Source of the DNA: Planctomycetaceae bacterium
GTDB taxonomy: Bacteria; Planctomycetota; Phycisphaerae; UBA1845; UTPLA1
Assembly (NCBI GenBank): GCA_006969385.1
Contig: CP030884.1
Span: 5,202,249-5,266,248, forward strand
DNA: 64,000 bases
Direction of reading: 5' to 3'
The notes beneath the pieces are model-generated. The model searched no databases. It was not told where the DNA came from and was given only the letters and a program-made list of their open reading frames with translations. Each line of letters begins with the position of its first letter. Within the stretch, counting starts at the first letter, position 1. This document shows positions 8,271-18,479 of the stretch, piece by piece. The position numbers and the translations under genes are program-made.

Positions 8271-11200
8271 TTAAGCGGCCTTTCTACCCTGCTTGCGGTT
8301 GCGACGCACGCGGCGCTTCATGCCGAAGATACCGAGCACGATCGCCGGCATACCGATCGCCAGACCGAAGCCACAGACGGGCACCGGCAAGAGCGGCGGG
8401 AACGGAATGACTGCGTCGATCTGCAGACCGCCGAGGCCTGGGATACCCTGGCCGGCCGGCGGTGCTTCCTGCACGTTCGGATCGAACGGATCGAAGTCGA
8501 GGAAGTCGGCCACGCCGTCGTTGTCATCGTCGAAGTCGCCCAGATCGCACTGGCCGTCGCCGTCGAAGTCATTGCCGTCGTTGGCCGGCTCGGCCGGACC
8601 GCCCGTCACCGCACAGTCGTCGCAGAAGTCACCATCCGAGTCACCACAAACGAACGGGTTATTCGGCTGCGGATCTTCGTCATCCGGGATGCCGTCGCCA
8701 TCGTTGTCGGGATCGTTGGTGTCGCACGCACCGTCGCCATCGGCGTCGGGACCGTCGTTTTCCTGATCGAAGCGACCGCTCGAACAGTCGTCACAACCGT
8801 CGCCGTCGTCGTCCTTACAAGCGAACGGATTCAACGGTTCGTTGTCGTCACCATCGACCACACCGTCGTTGTCGTCGTCATTGTCACCGTCGTTACACAG
8901 GCCATCGGCATCGGTGTCCGCACCATCGGCATCGGGTCGATCCAAGCCGCTGGCACAATCATCACAACCGTCACCATCTACGTCGCGGCAGCGGAAGGGA
9001 TCAGTATCGTCGATGTCATCGTTAGGTCCAGTCCCACGATCAACGCCATCGTTGTCCTGATCATCATCGCTGGCATCGCATTTTCCGTCGCCATCGAAGT
9101 CCGGGCCGTCATTCGAGAATCGGCCGGCAGCGTCCATGGTGAAATCGGCATTGGGGCCGAAGCCGTCGTTGGTGCCGTCGAAGTTCGAACAATCGTCGCA
9201 GCCATCGCTGTCCTGATCGCCGCACTCGGCCGGATCGAGCGTATCGCTTACACCGCCAATTGACGCATCCATTTCATCGACGTCGCTGCGACCGTCGTTG
9301 TCGTCGTCCTGGTCGTCCATCGCACCAGCGGCAACAAACGGAGCCATATCGTCGTCGGCATTGTCACACATGCCGTCGCCGTCGGTATCGACACCGTCGT
9401 TGGCCGGGTCGGCATCGTCACCGTCATCCGCCAACGTGCCGGTGACGGCACAGTCGTCACAACCGTCGAGGTCGCGGTCACCACAGTCGTTCGGATCCTT
9501 CGGATCGCTCACGCCACCTTCGACGTTCGGATCCATTTCCGTGTCGTCGCTGACGCCGTCGTTATCGTCGTCACCGTCGGACAGGTCGCAGATGCCGTCA
9601 CCGTCGGTGTCCAAACCATCGTTGGCCGGGTCGGCGTCGGGGCCGTCATCGGCCAACGTGCCGGTTACCGCACAGTCGTCACAACCGTCACCATCGCGGT
9701 CACCACAGCTCATCGCGGCGAACGGATTGCTCAGGCCGCCTTCGGCCATCGGGTCGTTTTCATCGACATCGCTGACGCCGTCGTTGTCGTCGTCGTCATC
9801 GTCGGCGTCGCAGATGCCGTCGGCATCGTTGTCGGCACCGTCATTGGCCGGATCCTGCATACCCGCGATACCACAGTCATCGCAGTTATCGTCGCCGGTC
9901 AGGTTGCCACAAACGAAGTTATCGAGCGGATCGGCATCCATCCCGTCTTCGACCCCATCGTTGTCGTCATCCGTATCACCGGCGTCGCAGAGGCCGTCGC
10001 CATCGGTATCGGTGCCGTCGTTGGCCGGGTCGATCGTGCCGGCGACCGAACAGTCGTCGCACGTATCGCCATCGCTGTCACCACAGACCATCGGATCGTT
10101 CGGGGCCGGATCGTCAAAGTCACTGACGCCGTCACCATCGTTGTCCGGATCGGCGACGTCGCACTGACCGTCACCATCGGTATCCGTACCGTCGTTGGCC
10201 GGATCGAAGGTACCGCTGGCGCAGTCGTCGCAACCGTCATCGTCGCTATCGCCACAAATGTTCGGCAGCAGCGGAGCCGGGTCCTTACCATCATCGACGG
10301 TATCGTTGTCATCGTCGGCGTCGCCGTCGTCGCAGGTGCCGTCACCATCGGTGTCAGTACCATCGTTGGCCGGATCACCACCCGAGCCATCGGCGCGGGT
10401 GACCGAACAGTCATCACAACCGTCACCGTCCGTGTCGCGGCAGCGGCGCGGGTTGTTCGGTCGATCGTCGTCGGCATCGAGCACACCGTCGTTGTCGTCG
10501 TCATCGTCACCATCATCGCAGGTGCCGTCGCCGTCGTTGTCCGGACCGTCGTTGGCCGGATTGTCGGTGCCGCTCGAACAGTCATCGCACCCATCGCCAT
10601 CGGCATCGCGACAGCGGAACGGATCGTTGTTGTTGGAATCATCGACGTCGTTCACGCCGTCGTTGTCGTTGTCCGGATCACCGGCGTTACAGATGCCGTC
10701 GCCATCGGCGTCATTGCCGTCGTTGGCGCGATCATCGGTTCCGCTGGAACAGTCATCACAACCATCGCCATCGGCATCGCGACAAACCGTTGCGTCGGTA
10801 TCGTCGCTGTCGGCGCTACCGTCCACACCGTCGCCATCGACATCGTTGTCACCGTTGTCACACAGGCCGTCGCCGTCTAGGTCGGCACCGTCATTCGCGG
10901 TGTCGTCCGTGCCCGACGAACAGTCATCACAACCGTCGCCATCGGCATCGCGGCAACGCGTCGGATCGAGCGGATGGCTGTCGAGAACATCGACCACACC
11001 GTCGTCGTCATCGTCATCGTCGCCGTCGTCGCACGCGCCGTTCATGTCTTCATCCGGTCCGTCGTTGGCAGGATCAGCCGGGCCACCGGTGACGGCACAG
11101 TCGTCACACATGTCGCCATCGCTGTCGCCACATACGTTCGGATCGAGCGGGTCAGGATCGGTCGCGTCGGGGTTGCCGTCGCCATCGTCATCCATATCGG

Positions 11201-13430
11201 TGAGATCGCAGACACCGTCACCGTCGGCATCGGGGCCGTCGTTGAACTGGTTGGCGCCCGGCCCAGCGAGGAAGCCGGTGACCGAACAGTCATCACAACC
11301 GTCGCCGTCGCCGTCACCACATTCCATGCCGTTGTCGGGATCGGTGCCTTGGCCCATTTCGGAGCCGTTCGAGACGTTGTCGCCATCGCGATCGTCGTCG
11401 GTCAGGTCGCAGATGCCGTCGCCATCGAGGTCTGCACCGTCGTTGGCAGCATCCGGGCCGTTACCGGCAGAACAGTCATCACATCCGTCGCCGTCCATGT
11501 CGAAACAAGCGTTCGGGTCTTGCGGGCCGTTTACGTCGTCAACATCCAAGACGCCGTCGCTGTCATCATCGGGATCGCCATCGTCGCAGATGCCGTCGCC
11601 GTTGGTGTCAGTGCCGTCGTTCAGCGGATCGCCACCCGAGTTGTCCGCACCCGTGTTGGTACAGTCATCGCAACCGTCGCCATCAAAGTCGCCACAGCGA
11701 TTCGGATCGATGGGGTCGTTGTCGAGGCCGTCCTGAACGCCGTCGTTGTCGTCGTCGGCATCGGCCTGATCGCAGATGCCGTCGCCATCGTTGTCATCAG
11801 CTTCGGCAGCCGAGCAGTCATCACAACCGCTGGCATTGGCGTCGCCACAAACGCCGGGATTATCCGGCTCAGGATCAAACGCATTGTTGACACCGTCGCC
11901 ATCGCGATCGTCGTCGGTGGCATCACAAGTACCGTCGCCATCGGAATCCGTTTGAGCCGGATCGCAATCGTCACAGACGTCGGCGTTGGCATCGCCACAA
12001 AGATTTGGATTATCTGGAGCAGGGTCCATGGCGTTATCAACGCCGTCACCGTCGCGGTCGTTGTCGCCCGCGTCGCACAATCCGTCGCCATCGAGGTCCG
12101 GACCGTCATTGGCCGGATCGTCGGTGCCGCTCGAACAGTCATCGCACGTGTCACCGTCAGCATCGCGGCAGCGGAACGGGTCACCCGGATTGCTGTCGGG
12201 ACCATCGTTTACGCCGTCATTGTCGTTATCGGGATCGCCCGGATTACAAATGCCGTCGCCATCGACGTCGTTACCGTCGTTCGCGGCATCGGGGAAGCCG
12301 GCACCGGCGGCACAGTCATCGCAACCGTCGCCATCGGCATCGACGCCACACTCGGTGTTATCGAGCGGAGCCGGGTCGCTGGTATCGAGAACGCCGTCGT
12401 TGTCGTCGTCGTCGTCACCCAGGTCACAAGCGCCGTCACCGTCGGTGTCGGTGCCATCATTGGCCGGATCGGGACCGGCACCACCGGAGCAGTCATCACA
12501 ACCGTCGGCGTCGAGGTCTTGGCAGAGATTCGGATTCCGCGGATGCGAGTCGTCGCGGTCGAGAACCGTGTCATTGTCGTCGTCATTGTCGGCGGCGTTG
12601 CAAGTGCCATCGCCATCGAAGTCGTTGTTGTTGTTGGCGGCACAGTCGTCGCAACCGTTGCCGTCTTGGTCGCCACATACGAGGGCGTTCAGCGGCTCAG
12701 GGTCGTCGCCGTTGTCGACACCGTCACCATCAGCATCCATATCGCAGGCATCGCCGATGCCGTCGCTATCGGTGTCGAGCTGATTTTCGTTGTCCTGACC
12801 GGGGCAGTTATCGAAACAATCGGCGATGGTGTCGCCGTCGAGAGACGTGTAAGAGATTTCCAATTCCCAGAAGAGCAACGCACCGACATCGTCGGTTTCT
12901 TCGTCCTCAATCTGAAGGATCCAGCGGCCTTGCGGATCGCGACCGTTGAGAACATCAAGCGAATCGGCGTCACCACCGGGTCCATCGCCCTCGGGGCGAA
13001 CCCGATTGTCGCAGGAGCCGCAACCGCCGCCGGAACCACAGTTGGCGTTGACGCTTAAATCGGCAGCGTCGTCGAAGGTCACTTCGATGTCGTTGCAGAA
13101 GCTGCCCGTTTCGTTGTATAGCTGAACGCGCACGTCTTCCGGTCCAGGACCGAGCGGGAGCGCATCGTGAACCAGAAAAATATCGAGATCGCCACGCGCC
13201 GTGTGATCGATGATCACGCGCACGTTGACGTCCGAGATGAAACACCCCGTCTCGAAGAGTTCGATGATCGACGGCTCCATATCCCCTGCCGTTTGCGGCG
13301 GGATTTGGGTTGCCGGGATCGGCAACGGACAATCATCACAAGAGAACGTCCGCGTTTCGGCTTGCGCGCTACGCAATCCGATGGCGGACGCCATACACAA
13401 CGATAAACAAACAGCTAAGAAACGACGCAT
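8271..13430 (-). CDS. Giant surface protein: P-domain plus 23 thrombospondin type 3-like calcium-binding repeats and C-terminal sorting-like tail
   Basis: A 1719-residue exported protein. The ATG at 13430 is preceded by GAGGG nine bases upstream; a GTG one codon earlier is possible. A signal peptide ending AQAE is followed (about residues 45-200) by a proprotein-convertase P-like domain (ARGDLDIFLVHDA, NDIEVTFDD, GRWILQIEDEETDDVG). Then come 23 units of about 61 residues, each with DxDGDGxCDxxDxDxDNDGV and a CxDxDGDGCDDC core. The acidic DxDxDG loops are those of thrombospondin type 3 repeats that bind calcium. The end has CGFG, a hydrophobic stretch and MKRRVRRNRKQGRK, like a membrane-retention or sorting signal. 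Long plus-strand open frames across this gene are shadows of the repeat. Confidence 0.9.
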   Translation of the reverse strand: MRRFLAVCLSLCMASAIGLRSAQAETRTFSCDDCPLPIPATQIPPQTAGDMEPSIIELFETGCFISDVNVRVIIDHTARGDLDIFLVHDALPLGPGPEDVRVQLYNETGSFCNDIEVTFDDAADLSVNANCGSGGGCGSCDNRVRPEGDGPGGDADSLDVLNGRDPQGRWILQIEDEETDDVGALLFWELEISYTSLDGDTIADCFDNCPGQDNENQLDTDSDGIGDACDMDADGDGVDNGDDPEPLNALVCGDQDGNGCDDCAANNNNDFDGDGTCNAADNDDDNDTVLDRDDSHPRNPNLCQDLDADGCDDCSGGAGPDPANDGTDTDGDGACDLGDDDDDNDGVLDTSDPAPLDNTECGVDADGDGCDDCAAGAGFPDAANDGNDVDGDGICNPGDPDNDNDGVNDGPDSNPGDPFRCRDADGDTCDDCSSGTDDPANDGPDLDGDGLCDAGDNDRDGDGVDNAMDPAPDNPNLCGDANADVCDDCDPAQTDSDGDGTCDATDDDRDGDGVNNAFDPEPDNPGVCGDANASGCDDCSAAEADDNDGDGICDQADADDDNDGVQDGLDNDPIDPNRCGDFDGDGCDDCTNTGADNSGGDPLNDGTDTNGDGICDDGDPDDDSDGVLDVDDVNGPQDPNACFDMDGDGCDDCSAGNGPDAANDGADLDGDGICDLTDDDRDGDNVSNGSEMGQGTDPDNGMECGDGDGDGCDDCSVTGFLAGPGANQFNDGPDADGDGVCDLTDMDDDGDGNPDATDPDPLDPNVCGDSDGDMCDDCAVTGGPADPANDGPDEDMNGACDDGDDDDDDDGVVDVLDSHPLDPTRCRDADGDGCDDCSSGTDDTANDGADLDGDGLCDNGDNDVDGDGVDGSADSDDTDATVCRDADGDGCDDCSSGTDDRANDGNDADGDGICNAGDPDNDNDGVNDVDDSNNNDPFRCRDADGDGCDDCSSGTDNPANDGPDNDGDGTCDDGDDDDDNDGVLDADDDRPNNPRRCRDTDGDGCDDCSVTRADGSGGDPANDGTDTDGDGTCDDGDADDDNDTVDDGKDPAPLLPNICGDSDDDGCDDCASGTFDPANDGTDTDGDGQCDVADPDNDGDGVSDFDDPAPNDPMVCGDSDGDTCDDCSVAGTIDPANDGTDTDGDGLCDAGDTDDDNDGVEDGMDADPLDNFVCGNLTGDDNCDDCGIAGMQDPANDGADNDADGICDADDDDDDNDGVSDVDENDPMAEGGLSNPFAAMSCGDRDGDGCDDCAVTGTLADDGPDADPANDGLDTDGDGICDLSDGDDDNDGVSDDTEMDPNVEGGVSDPKDPNDCGDRDLDGCDDCAVTGTLADDGDDADPANDGVDTDGDGMCDNADDDMAPFVAAGAMDDQDDDNDGRSDVDEMDASIGGVSDTLDPAECGDQDSDGCDDCSNFDGTNDGFGPNADFTMDAAGRFSNDGPDFDGDGKCDASDDDQDNDGVDRGTGPNDDIDDTDPFRCRDVDGDGCDDCASGLDRPDADGADTDADGLCNDGDNDDDNDGVVDGDDNEPLNPFACKDDDGDGCDDCSSGRFDQENDGPDADGDGACDTNDPDNDGDGIPDDEDPQPNNPFVCGDSDGDFCDDCAVTGGPAEPANDGNDFDGDGQCDLGDFDDDNDGVADFLDFDPFDPNVQEAPPAGQGIPGLGGLQIDAVIPFPPLLPVPVCGFGLAIGMPAIVLGIFGMKRRVRRNRKQGRKAA

Positions 13431-14067
13431 CACACTAGTCCCTCAAAAAAGCCAAAGGTTCCTCGCAACCGGATTCCTTACGATGCGGTACACGTCGTTG
13501 GGAATTCTCCTCCCCCGCCGACAAGATGCCGCAGATACACTCGAATTTAGGTTTTGCTATTACTTCATGCGCCGACGAGCGGCGGATAGGATCAACCGAA
13601 AAGCGACAAAATTACTAATTACTGCTCGCACCCGAGACTTTGCAACGGTTTGGAAACATGAATTGAACCGAATTGAGACTTCGCTTCTATCCCGCATTCC
13701 CCCGAACGCAACAGCAACCAGAACAGTCGTCCCCCGACTTTCCTGTAACCACTTTAATCCGGCCACCGGCTGCAATCAACTGGTTTTGGGACAAACATTT
13801 ATGAAAATTTTGCGGGCAACAAAACCGGACCACCGCAGAACGATCTGACACTGCGGACCGCCCCTTTTTTGGCGATTTGGACCACCGCCAAAGTCCGAGA
13901 TCTGCAAGCGGCTGCGCATTGCCCTTTCGTAACGAACATTATCGCTCGATTGAGCGCTCAGACCGTTCGGAATCACATGTTGCAAATCATGTCTTATCTA
14001 TATCGGAGCTAATATTTGAAACGTTTTGGGCCCGATTGCGTCCGCAGTCGACTGCGGACGGCGGCGC
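13431..14067. other. Intergenic region upstream of the calcium-repeat protein gene
   Basis: About 637 bases, AT-richer than the genes around it. It must hold the promoter of the minus-strand giant gene. Near 13842-13870 a 6-bp stem (CCGCAG/CTGCGG) is followed by CGCCCC and a T6 run, a weak plus-strand terminator-like shape with no gene feeding it. No RNA gene or believable ORF was found. Confidence 0.45.
14039..14060. repeat. Perfect 22-bp palindrome next to the DUF1573-thioredoxin stop codon
   Basis: The core TCCGCAGTCGACTGCGGA extends by two bases on each side to a 22-base perfect palindrome, eight bases past the stop of the minus-strand gene. There is no U-run, so it is not a normal terminator. 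It could be a transcript-end stabilising hairpin or a protein-binding site. Confidence 0.6.
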
Positions 14068-15657
14068 CTAACCCGCCTTCGCCTGTGGCTGATTCCCTTG
14101 CAGTAAACTGTCCAGCCGTTGGCCGACGCGCTCGGCGATGTCGCGCTTATTGCCGCTGACGACCTCATCGATGACGCCGTCGGGCCGCACGATGATCAAA
14201 CAAGGATACGCCGTCGCCTTGAACCGCCGACCGACTTGGTTGCCGCTGTCGAGCGCGATTTCCATTCCCGGACCCAGATCACCGAGAATCGACGAAATCT
14301 CCTCCGGCTCGAAATCGATGCGCATTTTCTGGGCCACATTCACGAAGCGCACGCCCTGCGCTTCGTATGCCTCGCGCACCTTCTCGACCTTGGGGATTTG
14401 TTTCTTGCAAAAACCGCAATTCGGCGCGACGAAGTTCAATACCGTCGCCGGGTGATAACTCAATTCCGCGTTGGACAGCGGCGTTCCCACCGTCGTGGTC
14501 AAGTTAAACTCCGGCACCGGCTTACCGACCGTATCCAACACCGGTCGGCGTTTGCGCGTGCGCGGTTTAGTCGAACGCGAATTGGTTTTCGTGTTGTCAG
14601 CCGCCGTGGTTACCTTTGTTGGTGAGTTGCTGCGGCGCGGCGTGATTCGACCGATACCCACCGTTAACACGGGTTGCTCTTTGCTATCCGTTTCGATCAG
14701 CACATCCGCACCCGTTGCAGGCGGCTCATAATCGGCCGGTACGTCCACGCGCACGCGATACTGTCGCCCTTCGTACACTTCCGAAACACTCGCCTTGATC
14801 GACTTGTCGGTGCATTTAACCCCTTTCACCTTCACCGGCGCATCGCCCCGGTTGGTAACCGAAATCACTTGCACCGACGGCTTGCCCGCTACCAATCCAT
14901 TGAAGCTCGTCGGTCGCAGCGAAATGACTTTCGGTAGCACTTCGATCGACTCGGGCTGAATGGCAAACGCGTCCACTTCGATCGTCGCCTGCTTCGGGTG
15001 ATTCGTGCGCAAGCGAATCGTCTCGCTGTGCATGCCGATCGGAAACGGCGGCACGGTATTGATATACAACGCAAACTGAGACTTGGGCACGATTTCAATC
15101 AACTCGACTTTGAACCGCTTTAGGCTCTCAGGGGCATCGACCTGAACTTCCAACGGCTGATCGTCATTGCTGACAATACGCAGCATCCGCTCCGTGCGAC
15201 CCGCCCCGATCAGCTTGCCAAACCCCGCGGATTTCGGTGTGACCGACACGTAGTGCTTGCATTCACCCGCGACCTTGAGCCGCATACGCTTCGACATCGG
15301 ATCGTTGCTCGCGATAAAAATCGTCTTTTCAAAGGAGCCCGCGCCGAGTTCGGCACCATCAAAGGTCACCGACAGCTTTGCCGACTCCTGCGGCACAATC
15401 GCCCCCGGCGGTTGCAACACGGCGTTCAAACCGCGCGCCGCACTGATATCGACGATCTCCAACGGCGCATCGCCCTCATTCCGTATGATAAAGCTGCCGG
15501 TCGCGGGGCTATCCAGCCAGAACGAGCCAACGTTGATAGACGACTGGTGCAGCTTCAGCCGCGGACTGCCGGACTCGGTGCCTGCACGATTTTGTGCAAT
15601 GGCGTTTGCTGCAAAACTCAAGAAAAGTATGCCCGTAAGCGACAAACGAAGATTCAT
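14068..15657 (-). CDS. Exported DUF1573 - thioredoxin-like fusion protein
   Basis: A 529-residue protein. I start it at the ATG at 15657 (MNLRLSLTGILFLSFAANAIAQ), a clean signal peptide; the frame opens nine codons earlier. Residues about 35-130 show the Ig-like DUF1573 pattern (INVGSFWLDSPATGSFIIRN, NEGDAPLEI), and a further Ig-like segment lies at about 240-330. A basic linker (RSTKPRTRKRRP) leads to a TlpA-type thioredoxin domain with FVAPNCGFCKKQIP, active site CGFC, and a cis-Pro segment ATAYPCLIIV. TlpA-like domains catalyse periplasmic thiol-disulfide exchange. Joining it to Ig-like modules is seen in Planctomycetota and Bacteroidetes. The partner protein is unknown. Confidence 0.82.
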   Translation of the reverse strand: MNLRLSLTGILFLSFAANAIAQNRAGTESGSPRLKLHQSSINVGSFWLDSPATGSFIIRNEGDAPLEIVDISAARGLNAVLQPPGAIVPQESAKLSVTFDGAELGAGSFEKTIFIASNDPMSKRMRLKVAGECKHYVSVTPKSAGFGKLIGAGRTERMLRIVSNDDQPLEVQVDAPESLKRFKVELIEIVPKSQFALYINTVPPFPIGMHSETIRLRTNHPKQATIEVDAFAIQPESIEVLPKVISLRPTSFNGLVAGKPSVQVISVTNRGDAPVKVKGVKCTDKSIKASVSEVYEGRQYRVRVDVPADYEPPATGADVLIETDSKEQPVLTVGIGRITPRRSNSPTKVTTAADNTKTNSRSTKPRTRKRRPVLDTVGKPVPEFNLTTTVGTPLSNAELSYHPATVLNFVAPNCGFCKKQIPKVEKVREAYEAQGVRFVNVAQKMRIDFEPEEISSILGDLGPGMEIALDSGNQVGRRFKATAYPCLIIVRPDGVIDEVVSGNKRDIAERVGQRLDSLLQGNQPQAKAG

Positions 15658-15840
15658 ACCTAGCCATCCTGTTTTCGTTATCAAGCCGTCGGGCCTGGGA
15701 ACCTGCTCTTTTCCTATCGATATCGGTCAGGTCGCCACCGCATGCGAGTTGCCAGCGACGCCCGCTATTCAGCACGCCATCCGGCGTTAAAGGCCGCCAC
15801 AACCGGTCATGCCACTCACCCGATTGGGTCGTTTCGCGTT

Positions 15841-17547
15841 ATGATAGGACGTTTTCGTCCTCGCGACAGGCGCTTGCGCCAATTCCGGAGTCTTCCCTTG
15901 TCCGCGCCCGCGACGTCAACCCATCGCCTCGTCATCCGGCGCGAGCTGCGTCTGATCGAACGCGTTGCGCTCGATCCAAACTCCGAGGGCGTGTTGATCG
16001 GCAACGCGCCGAACGCCGACATTCGGCTCGAGCATTCCAACATCGCGGCCCGTCACGCCGTGATCGAACCCGTTCCCACCGGTTGGCGCATTCGGGCCGT
16101 GGGTGCCAACGTCACCTTTCGCGTCAACGGTCGCAAAGCCGCCGAGGCGGAATTGCTGGAAGGCGACGTCATCGATGTGCGGCCCTTTACGATCACGTAT
16201 CTCGGCCCCGAGCGCGATCGCGCCGCCCGCACCCATACCAGCGGCGACGGCTCGCTGCACCTCGCGGATGAAAACGCCGTCACCACCTACGCGCGCGACG
16301 CGTCCGACCCCGTAACCGTCATCCGGCAACGGCTCGACGACTTATACGCGCTGGCCCGACTGATTCTCTCACGCAAAGACAACGGCGCCTTTTGGCAAAT
16401 CATGCACGCCGCCCTGCAGCGCTGCTTAACCGCCGACCGTTGCGTGATTGTCGGCGTTGACGACACCGATGGATTGTTTCGGCTTGCCCCGCGCGCTCGC
16501 ATTGCCGCAGATGCGCCGCTCGGTGTAAGTCGCTCGGTGTTGTACGACGTGATCGAAGCGGGCCAGGGCATGCTCGTCGAAAACGTCGGCACCGACGTTC
16601 GGTATGCCGAAGCACAAAGCCTGGTGGACCACCGCAGCGGTTCGGTGATTTGCGTGCCGGTGATCGTTGAAGGCACGACCCGTGCGGTGCTGTATGCCGA
16701 CCGCATGAAGGCGCGGGTTCCCTTTAACCCGGAAGATTTGAACTTTGCGATCGCCGCCATCGACCTCGCGGTCTCGGCCGTCAGCATGGACGAGTTGAGC
16801 GAACGATCGCGCGAACTGTCGCACCTTAAGGGTCGCATCGACGCCGGTCGCGATATGCAAAAGCTGTTGCTGCCCGACCCGATTCCCCAACCCGATTGGG
16901 GTAGCGTGGCGGCGATCAATATTCCCGCTGAACAAATGAGCGGCGACATTTACGACGTCATCATCGATCGACGAGGCCGTCTCGTGGTTAGCCTCGCCGA
17001 TATCTCCGGCAAAGGAGTGCCCGCCGCCTTTGGGACGGCCGTACTTCAAACATCGCTCCGCCAGGCGTTGACCGATCACGACGACTTACAGACCGTCATG
17101 CGATCGCTCAACGCAACGCTCTCCCACAGCCTGCCCGGTGGTTGCTTCGCCACCATGGTCGTATGTCGCTTTGCACCGGATGGAAGCTCTGTCGAGATCG
17201 CCAACGCGGGTCATCATGCACCGCTTTGGCGGCGCAACGATCAAAGCATTTTGGCGTTCCCCGAGCGCGTCGCGATCGCCGTCGGCATCATGCCGGAATG
17301 GGATGACGAGATCATCGTTAAGGAACTCAAAAAGGAAACGGGGTTGCTGCTAAGCAGTGACGGCGTGACCGAAGCGATCGACGATGACGACGAAGAGTAC
17401 GGTCTCGATCGCTTGCAGGCGTGTTACGCCGACGCACCCAATCGACTGCCGACGGCAGTCTTGCAACATATCATCGAAGACATCACCGCATTTAGCGCGG
17501 GCCGCGCCCAACGCGACGACCTTACGATGCTCGCCGTTTCTTGGTGA
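15841..17547 (+). CDS. FHA-GAF-SpoIIE (PP2C) serine phosphatase
   Basis: A 568-residue cytoplasmic regulator. Residues about 25-120 form an FHA domain (GVLIGNAPNADIRL, HSNIAARHAVIEP), which binds phosphothreonine. About 165-315 is a GAF domain (CVIVGVDDTDGLFRLAP, GSVICVPVIVEG). About 330-568 is a SpoIIE/RsbU-type PP2C phosphatase: MSGDIYD, LADISGKGVPAA, FATMVVCRF, NAGHHAPL, LLLSSDGVTEA and the terminal DDLTMLAV, with the metal-binding Asp residues present. Such proteins dephosphorylate anti-sigma factor antagonists. The frame is open from 15742, but MIGRFRPRD at 15841 is more natural. The gene overlaps the convergent glycosylase gene by 26 bases. Confidence 0.88.
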   Translation: MIGRFRPRDRRLRQFRSLPLSAPATSTHRLVIRRELRLIERVALDPNSEGVLIGNAPNADIRLEHSNIAARHAVIEPVPTGWRIRAVGANVTFRVNGRKAAEAELLEGDVIDVRPFTITYLGPERDRAARTHTSGDGSLHLADENAVTTYARDASDPVTVIRQRLDDLYALARLILSRKDNGAFWQIMHAALQRCLTADRCVIVGVDDTDGLFRLAPRARIAADAPLGVSRSVLYDVIEAGQGMLVENVGTDVRYAEAQSLVDHRSGSVICVPVIVEGTTRAVLYADRMKARVPFNPEDLNFAIAAIDLAVSAVSMDELSERSRELSHLKGRIDAGRDMQKLLLPDPIPQPDWGSVAAINIPAEQMSGDIYDVIIDRRGRLVVSLADISGKGVPAAFGTAVLQTSLRQALTDHDDLQTVMRSLNATLSHSLPGGCFATMVVCRFAPDGSSVEIANAGHHAPLWRRNDQSILAFPERVAIAVGIMPEWDDEIIVKELKKETGLLLSSDGVTEAIDDDDEEYGLDRLQACYADAPNRLPTAVLQHIIEDITAFSAGRAQRDDLTMLAVSW

Positions 17548-18286
17548 TCGGTTTCTTGGGGTCTGGTATTGCAATGCCCAAGTCGGCGAACTGACGGTCA
17601 ACGGAGCCGGCCCAATCTCGATTGGCCGCCGGACTAGCCGGGCTGGGATGCAAAATGCGACCGATCTTATATCGCTCGTCGCCGCCAAACATCTCGATAA
17701 GGCGCTTTTCCGCAAAACCCCCGACACCGATCAACCACGCCGGCTGAATGTCTTCGACTATCCATCGAAGCATCTCATCGCAGACACGGAACAAGGATTT
17801 TCGTTCATCGCCCGGTAACTTATCTGGAGTAACGTTGCGACCGCCCGCTTCCATAAAGCTCAGCGGGCAGTAATTGGCGATAAAGAAGCGATCGAAAAAT
17901 CGCTGTGGTGTTTGGAAGCGTTCGAATGCCCAACCCCAAAGCCGCGCGCCGCTGACCTCGCTGCGGGCGCATTCAACCCCCTCTACTGGTCGCTTCGGGT
18001 GTTCGTTGCGAGGTTTGCCAACCGTCTCGCGCAACCCGAGCCAGTCGCGGACGAAGTTCACTTCACCAAACGGAACGCCCGTCTGCGCCATGCCCCACGG
18101 TCCGGGGTTCATCCCCAGCAATAATACATCGGGCCGAGACTGCCCTGCCAATTTGCAATAGGCAAGATGCAACGCCTTCGCATAATCGAGTGGATTGTAG
18201 ACGTGCGTGACCGGCTCAGAAAAAGACAAACGCCTTAATTGACGATTCAGCTTCTCGACGCGTTCGGTGTATGCGGCGATATCCAT
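17522..18286 (-). CDS. SMUG1-type single-strand-selective uracil-DNA glycosylase
   Basis: A 254-residue DNA-repair enzyme. GMNPGPWGMAQTGVPFGEV is the SMUG1 catalytic/uracil-binding motif, and HPSPASPAANRDW is the second signature that closes the active site. The middle also fits (VRDWLGL, EVSGARLWGW, FIANYCPLSF). SMUG enzymes remove uracil and 5-hydroxymethyluracil from DNA to begin base excision repair. They are best known in animals and scattered in bacteria. I start it at the ATG at 18286 (MDIAAYTERVEKLNRQL); the frame runs to 18346. Its 3' end overlaps the convergent phosphatase gene. Confidence 0.92.
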   Translation of the reverse strand: MDIAAYTERVEKLNRQLRRLSFSEPVTHVYNPLDYAKALHLAYCKLAGQSRPDVLLLGMNPGPWGMAQTGVPFGEVNFVRDWLGLRETVGKPRNEHPKRPVEGVECARSEVSGARLWGWAFERFQTPQRFFDRFFIANYCPLSFMEAGGRNVTPDKLPGDERKSLFRVCDEMLRWIVEDIQPAWLIGVGGFAEKRLIEMFGGDERYKIGRILHPSPASPAANRDWAGSVDRQFADLGIAIPDPKKPITKKRRAS

Positions 18287-18396
18287 GCGGCGAAAGTAAT
18301 GCAACGGCGTGATGCTGCAAACAGCTTTGAAAAGAATCACCATCAAGCTGGAGCGAATCCAACGAGTTCCCGTCCGGTTTGAAAGGTATCCAACAA

Positions 18397-18434
18397 CTCC
18401 CCCTCCGTTGCAGGGAGGGGTTAGGGGAGGGTTG
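18397..18434. repeat. GC-rich dispersed intergenic repeat
   Basis: A C-rich run is followed by CCTCCGTTGCAGGGAGG and GGTTAGGGGAGGGTTG, an imperfect hairpin. A looser relative occurs at 53722-53744. The type is a common dispersed repeat in GC-rich bacterial genomes. Confidence 0.55.
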
Positions 18435-18479
18435 CATTGAGTCAGAATTTACAACGACCGCGACACGATCCCTGCCGAC

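Noticed and set aside
10974..13058. 694-residue plus-strand open frame and other long frames in 8.3-13.4 kb
   Set aside because: They are the complement of the DxDGDG repeats; the regular GAC/GAT codons leave the other strand open and give Val/Ile/Ala-rich repetitive nonsense.
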